A stretch of DNA of 64,000 nucleotides from Dipteronia dyeriana (taxonomy: Eukaryota > Streptophyta > Magnoliopsida > Sapindales > Sapindaceae), in the NCBI GenBank assembly GCA_032871835.1, contig CM065299.1, positions 24,569,074 to 24,633,073 of the forward strand. Reading direction: 5' to 3'. This document shows, piece after piece, positions 1 to 10,319 of this stretch. Within the stretch, counting starts at the first letter, position 1. Each line of letters begins with the position of its first letter. The position numbers and the translations under genes are program-made. The notes under the pieces are model-generated. The model did not search any database, was not told where the DNA came from, and saw only the letters and a list, made by a program, of their open reading frames with translations.

Positions 1-631
1 ATTGAAAATTTAACGTTAAGATTTAATATCCAATACCTCAAAACATCCATATGATGATATTTTACTCACATTTTATAAATGGAGCCACGAGTCCATATCT
101 ATAAATAAAGTACTCTATCAGTTAATAAATGAATATCACCAATCTATCAAGGATAGACTATGCTATATAATCATACTCATTGATAGCTCAAATGATAAGC
201 AACCATAAGTCCATCATTTATCTCAGGATTTAGATAGACTCTATGATTGTCTTCAAGTGAAAACTTTTATTCATTGACGGTTCTGGATAAAGTATCTCAC
301 TGTGATCATATTCAATGCACCTAGTGCACTAGATTTCTTTACCCAAAGACACCACACTTTAATGAATTTTGACACATCATAACACATTTGATCTCACTCA
401 AATGCTAGCAAAAGAATCTACAACTTTAACAAGATAAAAGCGTCCAACATTTATCTTAAGTTGTGAATATTGTCCAATACTAACTAAAGGATTGTGTCTA
501 CCGTATACATATCCAGATGCACGAACAATTCTTTTTTTCTCATAGTCTTTTGACATTATGATTATTTACTTTTGACAATTATAATAATTCAACTGTAAAT
601 GCTATAATATTTGTTAGAACAAGAAATCACT
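1..631. other. Unassigned AT-rich sequence
   Basis: No open reading frame of note, no RNA gene and no clear repeat boundaries were seen. The texture resembles a retrotransposon untranslated region or LTR interior, but no partner copy lies in the window, so I assign nothing. Its right edge is fixed by the target-site duplication of the next element. Confidence 0.4.
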
Positions 632-2193
632 TTATTAATAGGGATATTAAGATTTTAATCCCTCTAGTTTGCATTTATCTGGGTTTGATCCACTGGTTTT
701 TGGAATTACTAACTTTAGTCCAATAGTTCTCAGACAATATAAATTCGAGTCCCTACCGTTCAATTCCGTTAGATTTTTGTTAACTTCCGTTAGATCAACA
801 AGGGTAATATGGAAAATGTGATGAAAGCTTCTAGAAGCTTGTTTAGAACAAGGGTAAAAATGGTGTAAAAATTTTAAATAATTAAAAAATATACTAAAAT
901 AATTAATATTACAAATAAATAAAAAATAAATTAAATTTAAAATAAAAAATAAAAAAAAAAAAAAAAAGTAAATCCTAACTCTATCACGCCACTACCACCA
1001 TCAGCCCCATTCCTTCCAGATCATCATCATCATCATCATCGTTAAACTCTACTCACCCAAACCCTTTAACTTCTCCTCTCTCCCTGAATCTCTTCGCCAA
1101 ACCCATACATTCAACACCAACACTCAAACACAATATAGGAATCTCTCTCACCAAACCCAGTCTCTCTCTCTCTCTCTAAACTCTCTCTCATGAATCTCAA
1201 TCTCTTTAAACTATCACTCGCGAACACGATCTAACACGATCTGGTGGTGCAAGTTGATTGGGCTGCGATTGTGGTTTGAATCGGCCGCCTATTGATCCTC
1301 GTTTGGTGTGGGTTTAATTCGGCTGACATGTGTGATTGATGTTGAATGTGGTTGGTATGGGTTTGTGATAAGGGTTTCATTTGGCTGGCGGCGGTGATTT
1401 CGAGGTAGAGGAAGAGCGATGGACCATCTAGATCAATTGAAGACTAGATGCATCGACCTGGTCCATCAATGGAGCAAATCCTGTCCCTTTTTTCCTGGTT
1501 TTTTTTTTTGTGTTTGAATCCACTGATAGAGTGGGATGATGAAGAAGATGATTTTTTTTCTTATTTTTTCATATGGAAAAAAAATCAAACATTAAATGTT
1601 TAAGTTATCTGATTTTCGGTTGTTTTTGGGTATGGAAAATAATGTTGAATCTGCTGTTGGTATGGTGGTGATGCTATGTTTTTGTGTTATGAACCTGGGT
1701 TCTAAGTTTGGTGATGATGGTGGAAGTTTTGGATTGGATTCGGTCGTGTTAATGATGATGAAAGGTTGAATTTTTTAATTTTTAATTTTAGAAATTTTTG
1801 TTATTTGAATCATATGATGAAGTTAGGAAATCCCTACTCTTTCTCAAATCCCAGAACTGAGATGTTCTAATAATAGTAATTATTTGATTTGTATTTAATT
1901 TGTTCTTTGGCATTTAATAATAATAATAATAATTTAATTAGTTTTGTATATATTAAAATTTATTTGTTTTTGTTTTCCAAATTTTTTATAATTAAATGTA
2001 AAATTACCATATTGCCCTTCATCAAAAACCTTTATTAAGGGTATTTTGGCCATTTTAACATCTGACATGCTATTCCATTTGTTTTCACGGAATTTCTAAC
2101 GAAGGGATTAAGTTAGTAATTTCAAAAACTAGTGGATCAAACCCAAATTAACGCTAACTAGAGAGAATAAAATCATAATAATCATTATTAATA
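632..2193. mobile_element. Non-autonomous Mutator-like element with 9-bp TSD
   Basis: The body at 641-2184 is flanked by the exact 9-bp repeat TTATTAATA at 632-640 and 2185-2193. Its first about 85 bp (containing GGGTTTGATCCACTGGTTTT) match the reverse complement of its last about 85 bp (GGGTTTGATCCACTAGTTTT) with few changes. Long TIRs and a 9-bp TSD are the signature of the Mutator superfamily. The interior has no transposase. It has an A-rich left part, a (CAT)n tract near 1020, a CT-rich leader-like stretch near 1150-1190, and G/T-rich sequence between 1240 and 1750. That looks like the 5' end of a gene and may be captured host sequence or a deletion derivative of a larger element. Confidence 0.82.
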
Positions 2194-3143
2194 TGAAATG
2201 ATTGTCAAAAATATTATTACACTCTTGCTATTAAGCATAAACATAACATACCATCCTCTCAAAATCTTGGCTGCTAAAGACTCATGGTTTTTCAAGATCC
2301 TCTAGCATTTATAGGCCAGAAGAGCCCTATTAAAGGAATTAAGATCATAGAAACCCAACCCACCCTCCATCTTGGACTTATAAAGACGTGTGCTAATGAA
2401 CCTTTTGATCATTCCCCTTATCCCCCTGGGGAGAAATGGTTACATAAGCGCTTAATTTAAAAAATAAGCTCTTTGGATAAGCAGAATAGGCTTATGGCAC
2501 AAGTTGGAATTGACTGAACCACCGCCTTGATCAAAATTTATTTTCCTCCTACTAATAATAATTTATTCCCACAACCTTTAATCTTCTCCAATATGAGATC
2601 AAAAATTCATGTGAATAATTTCCTTTTACTCCTACACGTGAAACAGGAAATGCCCAAGTATTTCTCATGGCACTCCACCAAATTCACACCAACAATCGAA
2701 CCTTCAATATCCGAAAAAGATAGGCTAACACACATAACAAATTTATTAAAATTCACCAACTGACCCGACACCTTCGTGTACTCCTCTAAGATCTTCCTAA
2801 CCTCCTTGCATCTCAAGTCATTTGCTTGGGTGAACAGTAAACTATCCTCAGCAAAGAAAATGTGGGAGATTATTGGACCAGATTTACTGCACCTGAAGCT
2901 TGAAAGTTTTCCCTACAACAGAGCTTTTTGAATCAAATTCGAGAATCCCTCCGCACAGATAAGGAGGAGATACATTGACAAGGAGTCATCTTATCTTAGT
3001 CCCACAGAAGGTTTGATACATCCACACGCCTCACAATTAAGCATGAAGGAGTACGAAACAGAAGATATGCACCTCATAATCAAATCCACCCATTTATCTT
3101 AGAAGCCCAAATTCACCATCATTTTCTCAATGAAGACCTATTC
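2194..3143 (-). pseudogene. L1-type LINE reverse transcriptase remnant (3' half)
   Basis: Read on the - strand, the translation is broken by stops but recognisable as a plant L1 reverse transcriptase. Near 3110 it gives DKWVDLIMRC. Near 2845-2870 it gives FAEDSLLF, a decayed form of the FADD catalytic motif. Near 2650-2800 it gives LEEYTKVSGQLVNFNK followed by KYLGI and CRSKRKLF. Near 2330-2390 it gives KMEGGLGFYDL and FNRALLA. The upstream part lies beyond the inserted copia element at 8260-8381. The catalytic change (FAED) and the stops show it is dead. The left end abuts the Mutator-like element, and whether the LINE continued past it is unclear. Confidence 0.75.
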
Positions 3144-3453
3144 TAAACAAATTTGTATTAGAATGAATTGAAAATTACATTGTTTACAATTATACAAGAT
3201 TGTTGTTATATACATACATTAGCTGAGCTATTCTTGGCAAAATATGAATGTAAACAATTAAGATCCCACAATCACTCCTAGATTGATTAGAGAAGATTCT
3301 TGATCCACCAATCTCTCTTATCACTTGAATGTTGATGATCATTGACTTATTTTTTTGATCCACCAATCTCTCCTATCACTTATTTTCTTGATCCACCAAT
3401 CTCTCCTATCACTTGAATGTTGATGATCATTGACTTATTTCTTTCGTTTAACA
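3144..3453 (-). repeat. 3' LTR of the young copia element
   Basis: 310 bp, nearly identical to 7950-8259. On the - strand it begins TGTTAAA and ends GTTTA, a TG...TA pair rather than the usual TG...CA. The boundaries are fixed by the TSD on the left and by the purine tract GAGGGGGAG (about 3454-3463) on the right. It contains about three tandem copies of a unit built on TTGATCCACCAATCTCTCCT. Confidence 0.95.
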
Positions 3454-3497
3454 CTCCCCCTCAAGTTGGAGTGTGGATGTCTATAACACCCAACTTG

Positions 3498-4238
3498 CTA
3501 AGGTGTGTGTGGAAAACTGGTGCTCGCAAAGGCTTTGTCTGCTATTTGATTTCCAGTTTGCACATAAGCTGTCTTGATTTCATCTTTTTGGATTTTCTCA
3601 CGAACCGTATGACAATCTAACTCAATATGCTTCGTTCGTTCATGATAAACTGGGTTTGCTGCGATGTGTAGGGCTGCTTGATTGTCATAAAACAGTTTAG
3701 ATGGCTCAGAAAGTGGTACATGTAAATCTCTCAATAGATATCTCAACCAAGTGAGTTCACAAGCAGTTGCAGCTATGGAGTGGTATTCAGCTTCAGCAGA
3801 CGATCTTGACACCGTGGCTTGCTTCTTACTTTTCCATGACACAAATGACTTGCCAAGAAAAGTACAGTATCCTGTCACTGATCGGCGTGTAATTGGACAT
3901 CTTGCCCAGTCAGCATCACAGTACTCGATCAAACGAAGTGAACTATTTGAAGGAAATAATAAGCCTTGTCCTAAGACTGCCTTCAGGTATTGGAGAAGCC
4001 GATGTGCTGTCTTAAGATGGTGTAGCTTGGGTTCCTGCATGAATTGACTAAGTGTATTCACGGAATATGTGATTTTCGATCCGGTAATTGTGAGGTAGAT
4101 TAATTTCCCAATTAATCGTCGGTACTTAGTGGGATCGTTGAGAGCATCACTCCTTTTTTCGGTTAGTACCAGACCGGGCTCCATAGGTACTTTTACAGGT
4201 TTTGCTCCAAGTAATCTAGCTTCCTCCAATATTTCCAA
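3498..4238 (-). pseudogene. Copia RNase H domain (end of pol)
   Basis: The frame reads the copia RT-RNase H connection and RNase H: KYRRLIGKLIYLT, YCDADWARCP, SVTGYCTFLG, SWKSKKQATVSRSSAEAEYH, LFYDNQAALHIAANP and HERTKHIELDCHTVRE are all present. RNase H degrades the RNA strand of the RNA/DNA hybrid during reverse transcription. A stop codon separates it from the reverse transcriptase frame at about 4239-4247, so the polyprotein cannot be read through. Confidence 0.9.
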
Positions 4239-4247
4239 TGTGTACTT

Positions 4248-4980
4248 TCATTGACAAACTGTAATTCCAGCTTTGAAACGTGCAACTTCTATGCCAAGAA
4301 AGTATTTGAGTGGTCCAAGGTCTTTAATCTTGAAACAACTGTTAAGAAACTTCTTGAGATCATTGATGGCCTTCTCATTGTTCCCTGTTATGACCATATC
4401 ATCAACATAAAGCAATATCACAGTAATAGAATCCCCATGAACCTGTGTGAATAAAGAGTAATCAGCACGAGGCTGTTCAAAGCCAATTGCTTGAATGGAA
4501 GAAGAGAGGCGTTGGAACCAACTGCGAGATGCTTGTTTGAGTCCATAGAGAGACTTATAGAGTCGACAAACTATGTTCTCCCCCTGTCGATGATAACATG
4601 AAAGAGGGAACATGTACACTTCCTCAAGAAGTTCACCGTGGAGGAAAGCATTTTGCACATCCATCTGGTGTAAAGGCCAATCTCGAACCGCAGCAACAGC
4701 TAATAAGCAACGAACAGTAATTAATTTGGAAACAGAGGCAAAGGTATCCTTATAATCGATACCTTCACGTTGAGTGCCCTTTAGCAACAAGACGAGCTTT
4801 GTAACGGTCGATGGTACCATCAGCATGGTACTTGATCTTGAAAACCCATTTGCATCTAATAGGACGCTGACCAGAAGGTAAATGGACCATTGACCATGTG
4901 TGGTTGTCCTCAAGAGCTCGAATTTCAGATTTCATTGCTTCAACCCACTGAGGATCATGACTGGCTTGTTCATAAGTGGC
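4248..4980 (-). pseudogene. Copia reverse transcriptase domain
   Basis: The - strand frames contain the copia reverse transcriptase. Near 4910-4980 is the entry motif (QASHDPQWVEAM), though a stop or frameshift separates it from the rest. Then come DYKDTFASVSK, QMDVQNAFLHGELLEEVYM, SLYGLKQASRSWFQRL and the intact catalytic LLYVDDMVITGNN. The domain makes element cDNA from RNA inside the virus-like particle. The YVDD motif is intact, but the surrounding polyprotein is interrupted, so activity from this copy is unlikely. Confidence 0.9.
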
Positions 4981-5454
4981 TGGTTAAACCAAGTGAGAGA
5001 TATAATACACAAATGAACGATAAGAAGTGGACAACCCAGAATATGATACATACCTTTGCAATGGATAGCGGGTGTCGGACGTGGATGAGAAAGAGGCTTC
5101 ATGCCCAAGAAGAGTAGCATGGTTGGTCTTGTAGTCACTGAGATAGGATAGAGGTTGTTGAGTGCGAGTGGAGCGTCGAGGAGTGGGCACGGTAGGGGAA
5201 GTCAGCACCGGTGGTGGCAAGATAGCCGCCGGAGGTGATAACGGTTGGGTGGGAGAGGGAGGATCGTGGGGCACCGATGATGGTGATAAGGTTGGAAGTG
5301 GGTCGACCATCGATGAAAAAGTGGTGGTGGGTGGGATTGGTGATAAGAGGTCGGGAGTTGCTGGTGTCGAAGGAATGAGGAGAGAGGAACTTTGATCAGG
5401 GGATAAGGAAGGGTTATGTGGATTGGGCTGAGAGGAGTTAATAGGTGGAATGGT

Positions 5455-6099
5455 CTATGAGGATTGGGCTGAGTCGACTGGAATGGGTAGGACAAGATAG
5501 TTCTCTTGATTCTCAAGTGGGAATGTGGTAAGAGGGAATATGTGTTCATGAAAATTGACATCCCGGGAAGAAAAGATTTTTTTGCTTTCAAGATCATCGA
5601 GTTGATAACCTTTTTGGCCAAGAGGATACCCAAGCAAAATACATCGACGTGCACAGGTGTCAAATTTATGAGCATGAGTGAGGTTGGTGGCATAACATAA
5701 GCAACCGAAAACCCGGAGATGAGAGTAAATCGGTGGTGTGTTATATAAGAGTTCATAGGGAGATTTATGAGAAAGTAAGGGTGTAGGAAGGCGATTTATG
5801 AGGTAGCAAGCGGTTTGAACACTTTCGCCCCAAAATTTTAGTGGTAAGTTGGCTTGGAAACGAAGGGCACGAGCTACATTCAAAAGATGGCGATGCTTGC
5901 GCTTCACTACCCCATTTTGTTGGGGAGTATATGCACAAGTTTGTTGAAAAATGGTGCCATTTTCTTCAAAGAAAGCACGCATTGACGTGAATTCATCCCC
6001 GTTATCAGCATGTAAAATTTTAATATCACGATTAAATTGTGTTTTGACACAGGAAAAGAAGGATTTCAACAAGGGTTGAGTGTTGGATTTGAAACTCAT
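5455..6099 (-). pseudogene. Copia integrase core, catalytic Glu replaced
   Basis: This frame holds the second half of the integrase: the second catalytic Asp in ILHADNGDEF and the region TPQQNGVVKRKHRHLLN. In copia integrases the last motif normally reads NGVVERKHRH; the Glu of the D,D-35-E triad is Lys here. Next come FWGESVQTACYLINRLPTP and SPYELLY, as expected for the C-terminal part. A stop near 6100-6108 separates it from the first catalytic Asp in the preceding frame. The Glu-to-Lys change should abolish strand transfer by this copy. Confidence 0.88.
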
Positions 6100-6108
6100 A
6101 AGATGAAC

Positions 6109-7344
6109 CTAGGTAAAACGAGTGAAGTCATCAACAATGGTTAGGAAATAACGAGCCCCAAAATGTGTGTGAATTTTGTGTGGCCCCCAAATATTACAAT
6201 GAATTAAATCAAATGGTGCAACTGATTTTATTGAACTAGAAGTAAAAGATAAACGAGTTTGTTTTGCTAAAGGACAAATATCACAAACGTGCTTAAGATT
6301 ACACATAATTTCTGGAATAGTTTGAGATAGGGTGTGAAGAGGTGTGGTGGATATGTGTCCAAGATGCTGGTGCCATAGATCGGAGGTACGCGTAATATTA
6401 TTTGCAAGATGAGGGTTTTGAGCTGGTGTAAGGTAGAAGAGACAATTAAAATGCTTGCCCAGGCCAATAGTCCTCTTCGTATCCACATCCTGCACAACAC
6501 ATAAATCCAGGTAAAATACCACTATACATCTCAAAGCCCGAGTCAATTTACTCACAGATATCAAATTTACACGAAACTTAGGCACATGAAGAACTTCATC
6601 AAGAGATAAATCTTGTGACAATTTAATGGATCCAACACTTTCAATTGCAGCTTGTCCTCCATTAGGTAAACCAACAAAATCATGAGACATCTTAATTTTA
6701 TTGTGAGTAAGTGAGAGGTGTGATATGTGATCTGTTGCTCCACTATCCACAATCCAATATAATATTGAATGTGCATCATGTTGTGTATTATTGCAATTAT
6801 GTGTGAATATACCTATCACATTTGCGAGTGGTTGATCATTACCATTTTTGTTGTGGAGCAAAGCCATGATTTGCTTGTATTCCTCAGTTGTGAAGGTTGG
6901 GCTTTCATTGGTGGGTTCTTTTTTTAATTCAACATTATGGGCATCGGGCTTCTTATTTTTGGGCTTCACATTCTTTCCATACCATTTGTGGCCCACTGGA
7001 AAGCCTATTATGTAGTAGCACCGATCCACTAGATGCCTTTCCTGATCACAGTGAGTGCACCGTAGTTGTTTACGATATGAGGAAGAGCCTGGTACAGCTG
7101 GTGAGCGTGCAGTGTGCATCGCATGAGAGGCTGGCGGATTTTCTCGACGAATCGCCACCTCCATCTGTCTCTCGTGTTGGAGAATGAGGCCATGAACTTT
7201 CCGTGTGTCTGGAAGAGGATTCATCATCAAGATTGAGCCACAGATAGTATAATAAGATTCGTTTAGCCCCATCAAAAATTGCATAACCCTCTCTTTTTCT
7301 TCTCGACTGACCAGCTTCTTTGAAACATCATAGGTACATGTCAT
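6109..7344 (-). pseudogene. Copia gag C-terminus, protease and integrase N-terminus
   Basis: In order on the - strand: the end of gag (RVMQFLMGLNESY), a CCHC-like knuckle (CTHCDQERHLVDRC) followed by GFPVGHKWYGK, an aspartic protease (YWIVDSGATDHISHL), the integrase zinc-binding region (WHQHLGHISTTPLHTL then CDICPLAKQ), and the first integrase Asp in YFLTIVDDFTRFT. The frame stops just after this motif. In the knuckle the usual Gly before the His is Arg. The gene layout is normal for copia. Confidence 0.88.
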
Positions 7345-7473
7345 AGGCTCCTGATAAGAGGCTAATTCATCCCAAAGAACCTTGAGTTTGGTGTAGTACG
7401 TAGAAACAGATTGCGATCCTTGGCGACATTCAACAATTTCTTATCGGATCTGATAAATTCTTGAATCATCTCC

Positions 7474-7812
7474 TTAAGAAAATCTGTCATAGAGATCACT
7501 CCACACAGGATCGGCTGTATCGGAGAATATCACACTGTGGGCAATGTTGGAATGGATCGAATGGAGGATCCAAGTCAACACCATGTCGTTGCAGCGTTGC
7601 CATATGGGAAATTTGGCATCAGTGGGTAAAGGTCGCTGAATGGTTCCATCGACCAGTCCAAGTTTGTTCTTGGCACTGAGGCTGAGGCGCATTGAGCTAC
7701 TCCACTGTCCGTAATTGTGTCCATCGAGTTGTGTGTTAACCAAGGTGAGTCATAGTGTATCGAAATGGTGCAGGGCTAATGGATCAGGTAGTTTTGTTTC
7801 TTTCTCCTCCAT
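7474..7812 (-). pseudogene. Copia gag N-terminus
   Basis: The likely original start is the ATG at 7812-7810, giving MEEKETKLPDPLALHHF. A TGA follows at about 7750. The frame then reads LDGHNYGQWSSSMRLSLSAKNKLGLVDGT and CNDMVLTWILHSI, typical of the gag family whose N-terminus carries LHHSD and LDGxNY motifs. A shift near 7440-7474 leads to the next frame (SVSTYYTKLKVLWDEL). Gag builds the cytoplasmic particle in which reverse transcription happens. The stop and the frameshift make this copy non-coding. Confidence 0.85.
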
Positions 7813-7937
7813 GGTTTTGGATGAAGAATCATTTTTGGTTTCTGAATTTTCTGTGGTTCCAATAATGATGTTGGTGTAGTAGTGTTTTAAGGTTTGTTTG
7901 TGGCGAAAGTTGGTAGGTTAGTGACACCAAAACCGGT

Positions 7938-7949
7938 GCTCTGATATCA
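7938..7949 (-). promoter_or_regulatory. Copia primer binding site (tRNA-Met type)
   Basis: On the - strand TGATATCAGAGC directly follows the end of the 5' LTR. It matches the plant initiator tRNA-Met site TGGTATCAGAGC with one change and has no spacer, which supports the unusual TG...TA LTR boundary. Confidence 0.85.
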
Positions 7950-8259
7950 TAAACAAATTTGTATTAGAATGAATTGAAAATTACATTGTTTACAATTATA
8001 CAAGATTGTTGTTATATACATACATTAGCTGAGCTATTCTTGGCAAAATATGAATGTAAACAATTAAGATCCCACAATCACTCCTAGATTGATTAGAGAA
8101 GATTCTTGATCCACCAATCTCTTCTATCACTTGAATGTTGATGATCATTGACTTATTTTCTTGATCCACCAATCTCTCCTATCACTTATTTTCTTGATCC
8201 ACCAATCTCTCCTATCACTTGAATGTTGATGATCATTGACTTATTTCTTTCCTTTAACA
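7950..8259 (-). repeat. 5' LTR of the young copia element
   Basis: 310 bp and nearly identical to 3144-3453. I see about four substitutions (two in the first CTCTCTTATC block, one in a T run, one near the end). It carries the promoter of the element on the - strand. The 5-bp duplication TATTC follows at 8260-8264. Confidence 0.95.
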
Positions 8260-8381
8260 TATTCAACCATGTCATACTCCTTGAACATGTCAAGTTTAAT
8301 GGCCATAAATCCATGTTTCCTCTTCCTATTCTTCAGCATGTATAAACACCGATGTATGAATACTTCTACCTTATTGAACAT
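8260..8381 (-). pseudogene. L1 reverse transcriptase remnant (upstream part)
   Basis: On the - strand this reads KHGFMAIKLDMFKEYDMVE, the classical plant L1 motif GFMAxKLDMxKAYDRVEW, and it continues in sense across the copia insertion into 3143. It is cut off at 8381 by the older copia element. The KAYDR to KEYDM changes and a following stop show decay. Confidence 0.82.
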
Positions 8382-8689
8382 TGAAAATTAGATTTCCATC
8401 GCTTGACTTTCTCCTTTTGATAAGTGATACAAGTGGTGATGCAAATAGGCAAATGGCTAAGTGGCCACGTGATCAAATTAAAGTCTATAATATAGAGATC
8501 CACTTCATTGTAAATGTTACTCTCAAAAAGTTGAATACACATTGTCTAGTTAATATTCTTTACTCATCTACTCTTTCTCATCTCATTGTCCAGTTAATAT
8601 TCTTCACTCTTCCTCATCTCTCTTTATTTATTTGATACTCTCATCTCTCTCCTATTTCATTTATTTTTTATTTCATTTTATTTGCAACA
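8382..8689 (+). repeat. 5' LTR of the old copia element
   Basis: 308 bp, starting TGAAAATTAG and ending GCAACA. It shares ATGCAAATAGGCAA, AGAGATCCACTTCATT and CTCAAAAAGTTGAATAC with 14639-14952. A TATA-like CTATAATATAGAG lies near 8490. Confidence 0.85.
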
Positions 8690-9091
8690 CGTTATTAGCA
8701 CGATTGTATAAAAGTAAAAAAGATCCACTCATGGGTGATTTACTTACATTTAAACATTTATATTTATTTATATATACGTAATATATAAGACTGTGTTGAT
8801 AGAGACTGACTACGGATGTGTCGATAGAGACTGGTTACGGTTGTATCAATAGAACCTATATATAGTTCTTGATTTATTTATTTTGCTTTTTCAATATTCA
8901 CATTTATTTATTTATACGCAATATATAAGACCGCTATGAATGTATCGACAGAGATTGACTATGGATGAGTCGACAGAACGTATATAGAGTTATGGGTTTA
9001 TTTAGTATGCTACTTATTTATTTGTATTTATTTTATCAAACCAAAATTCTGTTACTAAATTGGGATTTTCAAAAAACCAAAAGTTGTAACC

Positions 9092-10165
9092 ATGCAAAAA
9101 CTTGCAATTTTGAAATTTGATGTACTAGAAGTTTCTGAAGACAATTACATGTCGTGGATTATTGATGTTGGATTATATTTAAAATCTCAAGGCATGTACT
9201 ATACCATTGATGATGGGAGTGAGGCAAATGAACCGGATAAATCCACAACTATGGTCGTAATTCGCCATCATTTAAATAAGAACTTGAAAGCCCAATATCT
9301 CACTGTCATTGAACCTGATGATTTGTGGTAAGAACTAAAATATCTTTAGGACCACCAACCAGATGTTACATTACCAAATGCTAGATATGAGTGGCAGTAT
9401 TTACGATTTCAAGACAACAAATCAGTCTCTAAATATAATTCTGCTTTGTTCAAAATCACCACAAGGTTGAAATTATATGTTGAAGATGTATCTGAAAAGA
9501 TATGTTGGAAAAGACATTCAAAACTTTATATGCATCAAACATTATATTGCAACAGCAATATCGAGAACACGGATTCTCAAAATATTCAGAACTGATCTCA
9601 TGCCTTTTAGTAGCTGAAAAAATAATGAGCTACTAATAAAAAATCACAAATCACACCCGACTGGTTCTACAACATTTTCACATGTGAATATTGATGGACA
9701 CTGTGTTCATGGTTGTGGGTATGGTCGTAATTTTGATCGTGGTCGTGGTTATAGTCGTAATCCAGGTCGGGGCCGTGGACGTAGCTTCAAAAGAGGATGT
9801 GGTTATTCTAGATTAGATGGTTATAATCAAAACACTCAACATAAGTAGAATGTTTATGAGGCCAAAAAGTATAAAGGAAAAGATATTCAAAATAGGCCTA
9901 ATGCAAATGATGGTGTTTGTTTTAGGTGTGGCTGTTATAATCATTGGTCAAATGAATATAATACACCTAAACATCTGGTTGATCTCTGTCAAGTATCAAT
10001 CAAAGAAAAAGGAAAGAAGCTTGAAACACATTTCATTGAAGACTCATATCCTAGGGATATCACACATCCCAATGTTACAGATTTCTTTAATGACCCGAAA
10101 AATAAGCCAACTGCTTCAATTGGTGATAGATATGATCATACCAATTAAATACTACTTGCAGTAGT
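9092..10165 (+). pseudogene. Old copia gag with decayed zinc knuckle
   Basis: The ATG at 9092 opens MQKLAILKFDVLEVSEDNY, then YTIDDGSEANEPDK and IRHHLNKNLKAQYLTVIEP, matching the gag family with the pattern LDxxGKNYxxWxLDxxxxL. A stop falls at about 9330 and the sense continues (NARYEWQYLRFQDNKSV, then KICWKRH). Near 9918 comes CFRCGCYNHWSNEY, a CCHC knuckle whose last Cys is Tyr. Between 9710 and 9800 is a GRGRG-type stretch. Many stops; not functional. Confidence 0.8.
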
Positions 10166-10319
10166 ATTATTTTTGTTAGTATGTAATATATGTTTAAATA
10201 CTACTTGAAATAGTATAGTTTTGTTATTTTATTCATGTAAAATATATCCTAATGCAATATATACTTTTTGATCGATGTGTCTGATATACATTTTATTTTT
10301 CTTTATGAAGAATACAAAA

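Larger units (their letters stand above)
3139..8264 (-). mobile_element. Complete Ty1/copia retrotransposon, recent insertion
   Basis: The element (3144-8259, 5116 bp, transcribed on the - strand) has two 310-bp LTRs that I count as differing at about four positions. It is flanked by the exact 5-bp duplication TATTC at 3139-3143 and 8260-8264. It has a tRNA-Met type primer site just inside the 5' LTR and a purine tract just outside the 3' LTR. Gag, protease, integrase, reverse transcriptase and RNase H follow in copia order, but several stops and one catalytic substitution make it non-autonomous. It landed inside an L1 reverse transcriptase: the LINE reading continues on both sides. Confidence 0.95.

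Noticed and set aside
1..631. Possible LTR or retrotransposon untranslated region
   Set aside because: Only a general resemblance; no second copy, primer site or purine tract in the window.
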